Shown one piece after another: positions 25,361 to 34,932 of a stretch of 64,000 nt of DNA (the stretch's first letter is position 1; each line of letters begins with the position of its first letter). This DNA is from Flavobacterium psychrotolerans (lineage in GTDB: Bacteria; Bacteroidota; Bacteroidia; Flavobacteriales; Flavobacteriaceae). The notes under the pieces are model-generated. The model saw only the letters and a program-made list of their open reading frames with translations. It had not been told where the DNA came from and did not search any database. The stretch lies in the NCBI RefSeq assembly GCF_003097635.1, contig NZ_QCZI01000007.1:92313-156312 (forward strand), written 5' to 3'. The translations under genes were made by a program, and so were the position numbers.

Positions 25361-27826
25361 TTACAATCTCATGGATAATTTAATATTGAAAACACGGGAA
25401 GTCAAATAATTGGGAATTGCATATTGACTTTTAGTATAAGCATCCCGAACCCAAGTATTGGTTATGGCATTCTGGTTGTTGAACATATTAAAAATTTCAA
25501 ATCCGGCGGACAATTCTTTGAAATTTTTTAACCAATGCCCTTCTGGCCGTGACGCATTTTTTTCTGTTAAAACATACGAAAAACCAACATCGGCTCTTCG
25601 ATAATCCCGCAAACGGTTTTGATACAAATACGGATCGGCATAGGAAGGAGAGCCTCCTGGCAATCCGGTGTTGTAAACCAAATTCAAATATACTTTAACA
25701 CTCGGAATATTGGGCATATAATCCTGAAATAGGATTCCAAATTTTAACCGTTGATCTGTTGGTCTGGCAATATCTCCTCTGTTGTCGATATTTTCTTTGG
25801 TTTTTAAGTACCCAAAACTGAACCAAGATTCTGTTCCGGGAACAAATTCTCCATTTAATCTCATATCAAATCCTTGGGCAAAAGCTGTAGCATTATTAGT
25901 TGCGGCATATCGGATTCGGACATTTTCAAGCGTATAGGGATTTACATCTGTTAATGTTTTATAGTACGCTTCTGTCACCATCTTGAAAGGACGGTTCCAC
26001 ATTTTGAAACTAAAGTCATTGCTTAAAACAAAATGTACTGATTGTTGCGCTTTAACATTGGGATTGACATTTCCCGAAGAATCCCTCAATTCCCTATAAA
26101 ATGGCGGTTGATGGTAAAAGCCACCCGAAATACGGAAAACCATATCTTTATCCCAATCGGGTTTTATGGCAAATTGGGCTCTTGGGCTAATGACCGTCTG
26201 ATTATTGCCATCTAAACCATCACCTGAAACTTGCCATTGGTGCATTCTAACACCCGCATTATACCAAACATCGCTGGTTCCTATTTTGTCTTTCAAACTC
26301 CATTGTGCATAGCCCGAAAAACGATTTATGGTTACAAAATTTGTTGCTCTAACGTTTTGATAAGGTACTAATGGACCAACATAAACAGGGTCATACGGTT
26401 GATCTTTAATGGGCAAAATTTTAGGGTTATTCAAAGAAAATCCAGCAGAATCAATCACTTCCCATTCTATAATTCTGTCACGAATGTCTTCCCGCGTATA
26501 TTTAAGCCCCCATTCTATTTGATGTTTTTTCAAATTATGAAATCCTTTCACTTCCGCATTTACAATCAATGCATCCAAATCGTTTCTGGCGTGATTCAAC
26601 TGGCTTCCTATGGCTCGACTAAAAGTGACATTACCAAATGTTTCCGAACCAATATTGCTGTCTACTTCCCCTAAGGAATAAGCGGCATCAATATCAAAAT
26701 ATTCCTGTTCTAGGGTATGGTAAGCGGAACCAATAAATTTCAAAATGAAATTTTCATTGACATCAAATGTTGATTTCAGGGCTCCAAAATAAGTGTCATA
26801 TTTGTCTTTTTCTTGTCCTTGATAAAATACTTGCAAAGCAATAGGTTCGCTTATGGTTCCGAAATTGGTTTGACTGGAAAGGGGCTGGTAATTGTACTTG
26901 TTTTGCGAAATATTACCTAAAAAACTCCATTGCCATTTGGTTGATGCGGTGTAGCTAATATTGGTTTGGACATCTGCAAATGAAGGTTTGTAATTGGTTT
27001 CCGTTTGTTGACTTTTAACTAAAAAACTATTATTCCTATAGCGAAAACCCGTTAGAGCTGTCCATTTTTGATTTTTAGAAACCGCATCAACGGCAAAACT
27101 GGCGCCTAGAAAATTGACATCGGCTGCAGCGCCAAATTTAGTTGGTCGCCTGTAAGTAATATCCAAAACCGATGACAATTTATCTCCAAATTTAGCCTGA
27201 AATCCACCTCCGGAAAAATCAACATTTTGAACCAAATCCGTATTCGTAAAACTCAAACCTTCCTGTTGTCCGGAGCGCACTAAAAAAGGGCGATAGACTT
27301 CAATTTCATTCACATAAACCAAATTCTCGTCATAATTCCCGCCTCGAACAGCGTATTGGGTACTCAATTCGTTATTGGAATACACACCAGGAAGGGTCTT
27401 CAGAATATTTTCGATTCCTGGATTTGCTCCTGGAATTTTTCGGATTACCTCGGGTTCTAAATTTGTAATTCCCTGAACCCTTTTTCGGTTATTTACAATG
27501 ACTACCTCCCCCATTTGCTCGGCTTTATTATTCATTACCACATTGAATTCATAATCTTCATTGGGCTTTAATTGCAATGTTGCCGTGGTTTTTTTAAGAG
27601 AAACATGACTAAATATAATTGTTATTTTCTGATTGGCCGGAACCGTCAATTCATAAAAACCATTCGCATTTGTATGGGTCAATTTATTTTGATAACTGAT
27701 ATTTACATTATCTACAGGTACACTATTCTCATCTAGAATAATCCCTTTTACTCTAGCCGTTTGGGCATAATTAGACATTACTATGAAGAAAAAAAGGAGC
27801 GTAATAAAATTGAATTTTGTTTTCAA
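25361..27826 (-). CDS. TonB-dependent receptor with carboxypeptidase-regulatory domain
   Basis: The 821-residue protein starts with a signal peptide (FNFITLLFFFIVMSNYAQ), followed by a CarboxypepD_reg-like beta domain (VKGIILDENSVPVDNVNISY). The plug domain comes next, with IPGANPGIENILKTLPGV and YAVRGGNYDENLVYVNEI, and then a beta-barrel to the C-terminus. The last residues end in an aromatic-alternating strand (SRVFNIKLSMRL). Energy from the inner-membrane TonB complex would open it for import of a substrate or for envelope work. No SusD-like partner is adjacent; the neighbours are a lipoprotein and an M23 peptidase, so it need not be a glycan receptor. It starts 11 bp after the peptidase stop. 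Confidence 0.92.
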   Translation of the reverse strand: MKTKFNFITLLFFFIVMSNYAQTARVKGIILDENSVPVDNVNISYQNKLTHTNANGFYELTVPANQKITIIFSHVSLKKTTATLQLKPNEDYEFNVVMNNKAEQMGEVVIVNNRKRVQGITNLEPEVIRKIPGANPGIENILKTLPGVYSNNELSTQYAVRGGNYDENLVYVNEIEVYRPFLVRSGQQEGLSFTNTDLVQNVDFSGGGFQAKFGDKLSSVLDITYRRPTKFGAAADVNFLGASFAVDAVSKNQKWTALTGFRYRNNSFLVKSQQTETNYKPSFADVQTNISYTASTKWQWSFLGNISQNKYNYQPLSSQTNFGTISEPIALQVFYQGQEKDKYDTYFGALKSTFDVNENFILKFIGSAYHTLEQEYFDIDAAYSLGEVDSNIGSETFGNVTFSRAIGSQLNHARNDLDALIVNAEVKGFHNLKKHQIEWGLKYTREDIRDRIIEWEVIDSAGFSLNNPKILPIKDQPYDPVYVGPLVPYQNVRATNFVTINRFSGYAQWSLKDKIGTSDVWYNAGVRMHQWQVSGDGLDGNNQTVISPRAQFAIKPDWDKDMVFRISGGFYHQPPFYRELRDSSGNVNPNVKAQQSVHFVLSNDFSFKMWNRPFKMVTEAYYKTLTDVNPYTLENVRIRYAATNNATAFAQGFDMRLNGEFVPGTESWFSFGYLKTKENIDNRGDIARPTDQRLKFGILFQDYMPNIPSVKVYLNLVYNTGLPGGSPSYADPYLYQNRLRDYRRADVGFSYVLTEKNASRPEGHWLKNFKELSAGFEIFNMFNNQNAITNTWVRDAYTKSQYAIPNYLTSRVFNIKLSMRL

Positions 27827-27837
27827 GTGGTCTATTT

Positions 27838-29529
27838 TTATTTTTTTTGACTTCTAAAAAAATGCGTTTCAAAGATAGTAGAATTTCCTACATTATCTGT
27901 AACCACAACCTTTAAATCATTTTCGCCTTCAGCAACGATGCCATCATCAAAATAATGAGTGATCGTTTTTGTTTTATTTTCATATTCGAATAAAATCCAC
28001 TTTCCGTTAAGATAGCCGTTATAGGATTTTATTCCGGATAAAAAATCACTGATAGTCAACTGAATCGTTTTTTGGTTTGTAATCCATTTCCCTTCAATTG
28101 GTTTGTCCATCGTTATTTTTGGAGCAACGGTATCTTTTGCTAAAGTAAATTGTCCTAGATTTTTAGTATATGCTGTAAACGTGTTTTCTTTCTTTTTAGT
28201 GGCGTTGTAAGACATTTTTTTTTCATTAACAGATGCAATAAAAGTCTTTTCGTCATTTGTTGCCGTACTGTCAATGATTGTAACTAAAAATGAATTGTTT
28301 ACGGGAACCAGATTATTATGAACGGTCATGACTTTGTCTTTCACTTCAAAATTCATGTAGAAATCATCGTAAAAAGTTCCTGCCGGAAAAAAAACGGAGC
28401 AATTTTCTTTTTCAAAATTAGAATCGGTTTTTGCCCTAACAAAATATTTCGTTTTAATTATTTCCTCCTCTATTATTGGTTCATTTGCAGAAAATTGAAT
28501 GGGTATAGAAACGACGGTTGAATTACCATAATAATCCGCAATTTCAATGCGATAGAGATCTGTGAAATTAGAGGAAACAGTCACAATCCCATTATCGTTA
28601 TTGGTATGGATAATGCTTAACGGGAAAGGATTCTTCATAAACAATTTCTGAATTCTTTGCTTTGTTTTTTTGTATTTATAATAATCTATAAAGGCATTAA
28701 TATATTTTGTTTCGTCAAATGAAAAGGTATCAAACTGATAACCAAAAGACGGACTTCCGTTTAAAAAAGTTTGAACTTTGAAAATTCCATATTTATCATA
28801 GGAATAATCGAATAGGTCATACGCCTGAATCCCGAAGCCAATTTTTCCTTTGGCCAAAACCGTTTGAGAAAGGTAACTTCCATCATTTTGTAATGATAAA
28901 TTAACGGTCATAGGCCGCCTAGATTGATTTACCACACTGCTGTCATCCATGGGATAAACCAAAACCGATGCAATTTGGGGTTTTTTAGTATCTTTCATTA
29001 AGCTATCAAAACCGAAGAAATAGGGATTAATCACTTTTTCTGTTTGACTGTCCCGAAATTCGAAGTGCAAATGGGGCCCCTCAGAACCGCCCGTATTACC
29101 CGAAAGTGCAATAATTTCTCCTTTTTTTACGAGGAGTTCGTTAGGATTAGGAAACATTTCAATTTCATACGCCTGATCTTTGTAATGCTGTTTTTTGATA
29201 TACGCTTCAATTTTATCCACTCCTTTTTGAAGATGGCCGTAAACCGAAGTGTATCCATTGGGATGGGTAATATAAATGGCTTTCCCGTTGCCGAAAGTAG
29301 AAATTTTTATTCGGGAAACATACCCATCGGCTACAGCATAAACATTTAAACCTTCCTTTTGCATAGTTCTGAAATCGAACCCGGCATGAAAATGATTTGG
29401 TCTCAACTCCCCAAAATTACCCGATAATTGCATCGAAATGTCTAATGGAGACCTAAAATACCCTTTTGGATAGTCCGTTTGTGCCACAATTCCCACATAG
29501 AAAAATAAAAAAAGACATGTCAATTTCAT
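27838..29529 (-). CDS. M23 family metallopeptidase (LytM-like)
   Basis: The 563-residue secreted protein (signal KLTCLFLFFYVGIVAQ) has its peptidase domain at the N-terminal side: first zinc motif NHFHAGFDF near 43, and GPHLHFEFRD near 155, with the loop YVSRIKISTFGNGKAIYI between. All zinc ligands (H, D, H) appear present, so it may be active on peptidoglycan cross-links. About 350 residues of beta-rich domains follow, including a TDNVGNST segment near the end that looks like an Ig-like fold. It is the first gene of the operon with the receptor and lipoprotein. A role in wall remodelling around the outer-membrane complex is inferred. Confidence 0.9.
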   Translation of the reverse strand: MKLTCLFLFFYVGIVAQTDYPKGYFRSPLDISMQLSGNFGELRPNHFHAGFDFRTMQKEGLNVYAVADGYVSRIKISTFGNGKAIYITHPNGYTSVYGHLQKGVDKIEAYIKKQHYKDQAYEIEMFPNPNELLVKKGEIIALSGNTGGSEGPHLHFEFRDSQTEKVINPYFFGFDSLMKDTKKPQIASVLVYPMDDSSVVNQSRRPMTVNLSLQNDGSYLSQTVLAKGKIGFGIQAYDLFDYSYDKYGIFKVQTFLNGSPSFGYQFDTFSFDETKYINAFIDYYKYKKTKQRIQKLFMKNPFPLSIIHTNNDNGIVTVSSNFTDLYRIEIADYYGNSTVVSIPIQFSANEPIIEEEIIKTKYFVRAKTDSNFEKENCSVFFPAGTFYDDFYMNFEVKDKVMTVHNNLVPVNNSFLVTIIDSTATNDEKTFIASVNEKKMSYNATKKKENTFTAYTKNLGQFTLAKDTVAPKITMDKPIEGKWITNQKTIQLTISDFLSGIKSYNGYLNGKWILFEYENKTKTITHYFDDGIVAEGENDLKVVVTDNVGNSTIFETHFFRSQKK

Positions 29530-29655
29530 CTAAAAGCTTTTGGCTAATATAAAAAAAACATTCCTATTTCTATAAAATTTTAGGACTTATAACATACTAT
29601 TTATCAAATAATTGGAAATAAAAATTTTGTTAAAAAGAAAATTATAGTTAAAGTA

Positions 29656-29686
29656 TTGGTTTAATTGAATAGGAATGCTAACTTTG
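29656..29686 (+). promoter_or_regulatory. Promoter of the coiled-coil protein / zapA operon
   Basis: TTG (29656-29658) and TAACTTTG (29679-29686) are 20 bp apart, and the first start codon follows 29 bp after the -7 box. Confidence 0.55.
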
Positions 29687-29715
29687 TTGCAATTAAGTAA
29701 TGAACTTAGATTATA

Positions 29716-30006
29716 ATGAGTGAAATTGTAGAAATTATTGATACTCTAGAAAGTAAGCTTAAAAAACTATTGAATAAAATAGATGATTTAGAGCAAAAAA
29801 ATTTAGAGTTAAGTCAAGAATTACAAAAATCTACTACCGTCATACAAAATCAATCCAACGAAATTGATGCTCTTAAAAAGGATTATGAAACACTCAAAAT
29901 AGCCAATTCATTACTCGGCAGTGAAGAAAATAAAAGAGATACCAAGCTTAAAATAAATTCATTAATTCGTGAAATTGATTACTGTATAGCACAGCTATCT
30001 GATTAG
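29716..30006 (+). CDS. Coiled-coil protein upstream of zapA (possible ZapB-like)
   Basis: The 96-residue protein is nearly all coiled coil: heptads run from EIIDTLESKLKKLLNKIDDL through NLELSQELQKSTTVIQNQ to about residue 70, with a short C-terminal helix (IREIDYCIAQLSD). It is 8 bp upstream of zapA and shares its promoter. A cell division role, for example as a ZapA partner like ZapB, is suggested by position and shape but not by any specific motif. Confidence 0.75.
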   Translation: MSEIVEIIDTLESKLKKLLNKIDDLEQKNLELSQELQKSTTVIQNQSNEIDALKKDYETLKIANSLLGSEENKRDTKLKINSLIREIDYCIAQLSD

Positions 30007-30014
30007 TAAAACAT

Positions 30015-30308
30015 ATGGACGAAAAGCTTAAAATTAAATTATCAATTGCAGACAGAGTTTATCCGTTAACGGTAGAATTGTCTCAGGAGGAAGGACTGCG
30101 AAGCGCTTCCAAAAAAATTGATGTGATGATTAAGCAATTTGAAGAAAATTATGCTGTTCGTGACAAACAAGATGTATTGGCCATGTGTGCTTTGCAATTT
30201 GCTTCACAATTGGAACAAAAACAAATTGACAATTCAATCGACGGAAAAGAAACCATTGAGAGAATTAAAAAAATTAATGATTTATTGAGTCGTTATCTCG
30301 ACAAGTAA
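30015..30308 (+). CDS. zapA: Cell division protein ZapA
   Basis: This 97-residue protein matches ZapA: the N-terminal beta-hairpin and helix KLKIKLSIADRVYPLTV, the conserved LRSASKKIDVMI near 30, then a long helix with VLAMCALQFASQLEQ. ZapA binds FtsZ and bundles protofilaments at the division ring in the cytoplasm. A 6S-like RNA follows directly, an arrangement also known from gamma-proteobacteria (zapA - ssrS), which supports both calls. Confidence 0.9.
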   Translation: MDEKLKIKLSIADRVYPLTVELSQEEGLRSASKKIDVMIKQFEENYAVRDKQDVLAMCALQFASQLEQKQIDNSIDGKETIERIKKINDLLSRYLDK

Positions 30309-30334
30309 TTACGTTCTTATACATAAACTAAAAT

Positions 30335-30498
30335 ACTGCCTACATTAGTTCATATTTGGTAAACTCAACACTAACAATTTAGAATGAGCAAATCATCACT
30401 ACTAAAGCATGCCACGCTCCGGCGAGGAAACTTGAACAGTGAGTTAGCTCAAAACTTGTCCTATCGAGTTTATTCAATCCACTAATGTAGGTTTTTTT
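30335..30498 (+). ncRNA. ssrS: 6S RNA, Flavobacteria type
   Basis: Between zapA and rny lies a 164-nt region without a frame. Its ends pair perfectly over 11 bp (CCTACATTAGT at 30339-30349 with ACTAATGTAGG at 30481-30491) and a T7 run follows. Inside, TAAACTC pairs with GAGTTTA and TGAGC with GCTCA, giving the rod with internal bulges that 6S RNA uses to mimic an open promoter and sequester RNA polymerase. The GC-richer apex (GCCACGCTCCGGCGAGG) is the likely conserved part. Position after zapA matches ssrS elsewhere. A covariance model search is the missing proof. Confidence 0.72.
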
Positions 30499-30519
30499 AT
30501 ACACAAATTTTAACAAACA

Positions 30520-32085
30520 ATGGACAGTACATTATTAATATTTATTACAGGAATCGTTGGCGTTGCAGGTGGTTTTGCCATCTCGAAATTCATTGAAAAA
30601 CGCAACGTTTCCAATTTGATTAAAAACGCTAAAAAAGAAGCGGTATCAATTTTAAAAGAAGCCAATTTCCAGGCCGAAAACACTAAAAAAGATAAAATTC
30701 TTCAAGCAAAAGAAAAATTTATTGAACTAAAAGCGGAGCACGAACAAGTTATTCTTTCCCGAGACAAAAAAGTGGCCGAAGTTGAAAAAAGGACTAGAGA
30801 CAAAGAATCTTTGGTTTCCAATGAATTGGCAAAAGCAAAAAAGGTCAACGATGATTTTGAAGCAAAAACTAAGGAATACAATTCTAAAATAGAACTTTTA
30901 GAAAAGAAACAACACGAGGTAGAGAAAATGCACAAAAGCCAATTAAATCAGTTGGAAGTGCTCTCTGGTTTATCTGCCGAGGATGCCAAAGAACAACTCA
31001 TGGAAGGTTTAAAAGCTGAAGCCAAAACAAAGGCAATGGCTCATATTCAAGATACTATTGAGGAAGCCAAACTTACGGCCCAACAAGAAGCTAAGAAAAT
31101 CATTATCAATACCATTCAAAGAATTGGAACCGAGGAAGCGGTTGAAAACTGCGTTTCGGTATTTAACATTGAATCAGACGATGTAAAAGGACGAATCATA
31201 GGACGTGAAGGACGAAACATTCGTGCGCTTGAAGCAGCGACTGGTGTAGAGATTATTGTTGACGACACTCCTGAAGCCATTATCCTTTCTTGTTTTGATC
31301 CAGTTCGTAGAGAAATTGCTCGATTATCTTTACACAAATTGGTTACTGACGGAAGAATTCACCCTGCGCGAATTGAAGAAGTGGTTGCCAAAACTGCCAA
31401 ACAAATTGACGATGAAATTATTGAAGTGGGTAAACGTACCGTTATCGATTTAGGAATTCACGCTTTACATCCCGAATTGATAAAAGTAGTAGGAAGAATG
31501 AAATACCGTTCTTCATACGGTCAAAACTTATTGCAACACTCGCGTGAAGTTTCTAAATTGTGTGGGATTATGGCTGCTGAATTGGGATTGAACGTTAAAC
31601 TGGCAAAAAGAGCTGGTTTACTTCACGATATTGGTAAAGTCCCAGATACCGAAAGCGACTTACCACACGCATTGTTAGGAATGCAATGGGCAGAAAAATA
31701 TGGCGAGAAAGAAGAGGTTTGCAATGCCATTGGAGCCCACCACGACGAAATTGAAATGAAATCGTTATTATCTCCAATAGTTCAGGTTTGTGATGCCATA
31801 TCTGGCGCGAGACCGGGCGCGAGACGTCAAGTGTTAGATTCGTATATTCAACGTTTAAAAGACTTAGAAGAAGTCGCTTATGGTTTTACAGGCGTTAAAA
31901 ATGCTTACGCTATTCAGGCCGGTAGAGAATTACGTGTCATTGTAGAAAGCGAAAAAGTATCTGATGATAATGCCGCCAGTCTATCATTTGAAATTTCACA
32001 AAAAATTCAAACCGAAATGACGTATCCCGGACAAGTGAAAGTAACTGTAATAAGAGAAACTAGGGCGGTAAATATAGCCAAGTAA
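30520..32085 (+). CDS. rny: Ribonuclease Y
   Basis: The 521-residue protein has the full RNase Y layout: an N-terminal membrane anchor ([17 protein letters not shown]), a long coiled coil (about 30-170), a KH domain ([19 protein letters not shown], near 217) and a C-terminal HD domain with [11 protein letters not shown] near 367 and [11 protein letters not shown]. It is a membrane-bound endoribonuclease that starts mRNA decay. It lies just downstream of the 6S RNA. The gene ends at a bidirectional terminator shared with the convergent xerD. Confidence 0.96.
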   Translation: MDSTLLIFITGIVGVAGGFAISKFIEKRNVSNLIKNAKKEAVSILKEANFQAENTKKDKILQAKEKFIELKAEHEQVILSRDKKVAEVEKRTRDKESLVSNELAKAKKVNDDFEAKTKEYNSKIELLEKKQHEVEKMHKSQLNQLEVLSGLSAEDAKEQLMEGLKAEAKTKAMAHIQDTIEEAKLTAQQEAKKIIINTIQRIGTEEAVENCVSVFNIESDDVKGRIIGREGRNIRALEAATGVEIIVDDTPEAIILSCFDPVRREIARLSLHKLVTDGRIHPARIEEVVAKTAKQIDDEIIEVGKRTVIDLGIHALHPELIKVVGRMKYRSSYGQNLLQHSREVSKLCGIMAAELGLNVKLAKRAGLLHDIGKVPDTESDLPHALLGMQWAEKYGEKEEVCNAIGAHHDEIEMKSLLSPIVQVCDAISGARPGARRQVLDSYIQRLKDLEEVAYGFTGVKNAYAIQAGRELRVIVESEKVSDDNAASLSFEISQKIQTEMTYPGQVKVTVIRETRAVNIAK

Positions 32086-32130
32086 TCCATTCTTGTCTTC
32101 CAAAAGAGGAAGAAATCTTATATTTGTTAA

Positions 32131-32168
32131 AAAAAATGATTAGCCCCTTAGCTAATCATTTTTTTTTG
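32131..32168. terminator. Bidirectional terminator between rny and xerD
   Basis: A 10-bp perfect stem (AATGATTAGC / GCTAATCATT, loop CCCTTA) is flanked by A-runs on the left and T-runs on the right, serving both convergent genes. Confidence 0.88.
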
Positions 32169-32186
32169 ACCTCTCCTTCAATAATT

Positions 32187-33101
32187 CTATTTTCTCGGAT
32201 GAAAGGTATTCATTATTTGAGTTAAATGTCGCCTGTCTAAATGCACATAGATTTCTGTAGTAGTAATGGATTCATGCCCGAGCATCAATTGTATGGATCG
32301 TAGGTCGGCACCGTTCTCCAGAAGATGAGTTGCAAAGGAATGCCTAAAGGTATGAGGGCTAATGGCTTTATTCAAATTTATTTTAAAAGCCAGCTCCTTG
32401 ATAATCGTAAAAATCATTGCTCTTGTCAACTGCCTTCCTCTCCTATTCAAGAACACCGTATCTTCATGCCCTTTTTGAATATGAAGATTTAAACGAATGG
32501 AATCTTTATATATTTCGATATACTTTTGGGTTACTTTACCTATTGGAACAAAACGCTGTTTGTTTCCTTTTCCCGTAATCTTGATAAAGCCTTCCTTAAA
32601 ATACAAATCCGATATTTTTAAGGAAACCAGTTCTGAAACCCGAAGCCCACAACCGTAAAGTGTTTCCAGAATGGCACGATTGCGCTCCCCTTCAGGAGAA
32701 CTCAAATCAATGGCGGCTATGAGTTGGTCTATTTCCTGAACCGATAATGTGTCTGGAAGTTTTCTACCAATCCTTGGTGCTTCAATTAATTCTAAAGGAT
32801 TATCGGCCCTGTAATCTTCAAAAATCATATAGGAAAAAAAACTTTTCAACCCAGAAATAATTCTTGATTGGGAACGGGCATTCACTTCTTTAGAAACACT
32901 ATAAATGAATTGTTGCAGCGTTTCTTCCGAAATTTTAATTGGAGAAATCACTATTTGGTTTTCCTCTAAAAAAAAGCACAATCGCTCCACATCGAAAGAA
33001 TAATTCTCGATAGTATTTTTAGACAAACCGCGTTCAATCTTCAAATAGGATTGATAACTCTTGATGTAAGTTTTCCAGTTCATTTTACAAAGTAAAGACA
33101 T
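32187..33101 (-). CDS. xerD: Tyrosine recombinase XerD
   Basis: The 304-residue protein has the SAM-like N-terminal core-binding domain (LKIERGLSKNTIENYSFDVERL split near 19-40) and the catalytic domain with Arg in YGCGLRVSELVSL, HTFRHSFATHLLENGADL, GHESITTTEIY and the nucleophile Tyr in TTEIYVHLD. The size and the linker to GKGNKQRFVPIG are those of XerC/D, which resolve chromosome dimers at dif. ATG at 33083 (MNWKTYIKSY) is an equally good start; the upstream one adds six residues. No dif site was identified in the window. Confidence 0.92.
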   Translation of the reverse strand: MSLLCKMNWKTYIKSYQSYLKIERGLSKNTIENYSFDVERLCFFLEENQIVISPIKISEETLQQFIYSVSKEVNARSQSRIISGLKSFFSYMIFEDYRADNPLELIEAPRIGRKLPDTLSVQEIDQLIAAIDLSSPEGERNRAILETLYGCGLRVSELVSLKISDLYFKEGFIKITGKGNKQRFVPIGKVTQKYIEIYKDSIRLNLHIQKGHEDTVFLNRRGRQLTRAMIFTIIKELAFKINLNKAISPHTFRHSFATHLLENGADLRSIQLMLGHESITTTEIYVHLDRRHLTQIMNTFHPRK

Positions 33102-33111
33102 TTTTGGGCAT

Positions 33112-33140
33112 AAAAAAACCTTCCGAAACGGGAAGGTTTA
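33112..33140 (-). terminator. Terminator of the 33160-33765 beta-barrel gene
   Basis: Stem AAACCTTCC / GGAAGGTTT with a short loop is followed on the minus strand by a T7 run. Confidence 0.82.
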
Positions 33141-33159
33141 TAATAATTATTTTATAGTA

Positions 33160-33765
33160 TTACAATTTGTAAACCAAACCGAAACTAATGCTTCTTAAGT
33201 CTAAATCTATACCGAAAGTGCCCGTAGACTTAGCTCCACTTGCATTCGATTTTTCAGTTTGATATCCTAAATTACCATAAGTTGCTTCCATTGCAAAACA
33301 TTTAGAAAGAAAATAACTAACCCCAGGTTGTAAACCAATTTCAAAACCATTTAGTTTATCACTACTACTAGGGGCTAATTTGTTTTTTGAAGAACTGTAA
33401 TCAAATCCTAAATTAGTAAACACGGAAAATTTATCTGCCGGAGTACAATAGTATCTACCAAAAACGCCCATAGCAAATGTATTCCCATCAACTGTGGTAA
33501 CATTATGATCTTCTACTTTATTTGTAGTAAAACCAAGTCTAGCACCAATAGCAATCTTTTCTGTTACGAAGAAACCAACTTTGGGAGCGATTTCGAATCC
33601 AGATGTTTTGACTTCTGCACTTTTGTCATTCGAGGAACCATACGATACCCCTCCTGAAATAAATAAGTCTCCTTTACCGAAACCTTCTCTTGTTTCTTTT
33701 TTGTCCTGAGCATTTGCCATTCCAAAAGCCAATAATGCTACTACGGATAAAATAATTTGTTTCAT
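33160..33765 (-). CDS. Outer membrane beta-barrel protein (porin family)
   Basis: The 201-residue protein carries a signal peptide (MKQIILSVVALLAFGMANAQ) and then amphipathic strands typical of a small eight-stranded barrel: GDLFISGGVSYGSSNDK, FEIAPKVGFFVTEKIAIGARLGF split near 56-78, KFSVFTNLGFDYSS and a C-terminal strand ISFGLVYKL. It belongs with opacity or OmpW-like barrels of Bacteroidota; no function is assigned. It has its own promoter at 33797-33827 and terminator. Confidence 0.85.
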   Translation of the reverse strand: MKQIILSVVALLAFGMANAQDKKETREGFGKGDLFISGGVSYGSSNDKSAEVKTSGFEIAPKVGFFVTEKIAIGARLGFTTNKVEDHNVTTVDGNTFAMGVFGRYYCTPADKFSVFTNLGFDYSSSKNKLAPSSSDKLNGFEIGLQPGVSYFLSKCFAMEATYGNLGYQTEKSNASGAKSTGTFGIDLDLRSISFGLVYKL

Positions 33766-33796
33766 AATTAATTCTATTTTGTTAAAATTTATATTT

Positions 33797-33827
33797 CAAA
33801 CCTAAATATATATTAATTAAAAATCAA
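33797..33827 (-). promoter_or_regulatory. Promoter of the 33160-33765 gene
   Basis: On the minus strand TTG (33825-33827) and TAGGTTTG (33797-33804) are spaced by 20 bp. Confidence 0.5.
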
Positions 33828-34107
33828 AAAAATCAACACAAAAATAAAAAGTCATTTTTGACAAAAAACAACAGAACAAACAACAAACACCTGACTTACA
33901 ATTGACTACTATTTTTTTTATCACTAAATTTAGTGATGTATTTTCTTTTTTTAGTGAACCTATTTTTAACAATTAATAACCTACAAAATAAGTTTGAACT
34001 ATTAAAATATTCCAAGATTAAAAGCGAATAAAAAATTTAATTCAATAAAAATAAACCTAAAAAGAATAAGCCTAAAAAACATTTCATCCAACAAAACCAT
34101 AACTATC

Positions 34108-34137
34108 AAAAAAAAACCTTCCCGCAAGGGAAGGTTT
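34108..34137 (-). terminator. Terminator of the 34163-34744 gene
   Basis: Stem AACCTTCCC / GGGAAGGTT with GCAA loop is followed on the minus strand by a T-run of seven or more. Confidence 0.85.
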
Positions 34138-34162
34138 TGAATGTTGCAAAATAAATTTTAGA

Positions 34163-34744
34163 TTAGAATTTGTAACCTAAAGATATTTGGATAACTGAAT
34201 TGTGAGACGCAGATTCTCCTGTAGCCAACTCTTTTTGAACTTGAGCTAAACCTAAATTGTATCTAAGTCCTGCAGAAAGATTTTCTGTAAATTCATAACC
34301 CGCTCCGAAATTTACTCCGAAATCAGTTGATTTAAAAAATTCTTTAACATCTGCACTACCACCACCATCTGCTTTTACTTTAGCAGACATTAAAAAACCA
34401 ATTTGAGGACCTGCTTCTAAACTAAAAGCATCGGCAACATAATATTTAGCCATAACTGGGATATTGATATAGCTTAAATTCATTTTCCCTCCATCAAATT
34501 TAGCACCTTGGGCAGAATACAATAATTCTGGCTGTACTGCAAATTTGTCGCTTACTTTAAATTCGGCAAAACCACCTACATGAAATCCTACTAAAGAACT
34601 TGATCCATCAGAATTTGTAATTGAGGCGATGTTTAAACCTGCTTTGGCTCCAAATGACATACTCTTGTCAGAACCCCCTTTGTCTTGAGCATTTGCAAAT
34701 CCGAAAGCGAATATTGCTGCTACTGTTAAAATAATTTTTTTCAT
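34163..34744 (-). CDS. Outer membrane beta-barrel protein (PF13568-type porin family)
   Basis: At 193 residues this is a typical PF13568-like barrel: signal peptide (IILTVAAIFAFGFANAQ), then MSFGAKAGLNIASIT, FKVSDKFAVQPELLYSAQGAK in two strands near 76-96, YINIPVMAKYYV, SLEAGPQIGFLMSAK and the final strand SHNSVIQISLGYKF. Function unknown; likely outer membrane. A TATATTTG box at 34770-34777 on the minus strand is a possible promoter, without a clear -33 partner. A decayed relative lies right upstream at 34933-35476. Confidence 0.87.
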   Translation of the reverse strand: MKKIILTVAAIFAFGFANAQDKGGSDKSMSFGAKAGLNIASITNSDGSSSLVGFHVGGFAEFKVSDKFAVQPELLYSAQGAKFDGGKMNLSYINIPVMAKYYVADAFSLEAGPQIGFLMSAKVKADGGGSADVKEFFKSTDFGVNFGAGYEFTENLSAGLRYNLGLAQVQKELATGESASHNSVIQISLGYKF

Positions 34745-34932
34745 AAGTTTTTTTGTTAAATGTTATGGTCAAATATATTAATTTTAACACTTTCTTTTAT
34801 GCGAAAAAATAGACTTATTAACACATTTATCAACAAAAAGAATCGCGATTAAATTTACAATAATTACGAAAAAAAAGAATTTTAATACTAAAATTAGCAA
34901 ATCAGCAACTGTAATAAAATATATTATTTATT

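Larger units (their letters stand above)
33766..34162. other. AT-rich gap between two beta-barrel genes
   Basis: The 397-bp stretch contains the promoter of the downstream barrel gene and the terminator of the upstream one; the middle (33830-34100) is AT-rich with no feature I can support. Confidence 0.5.
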
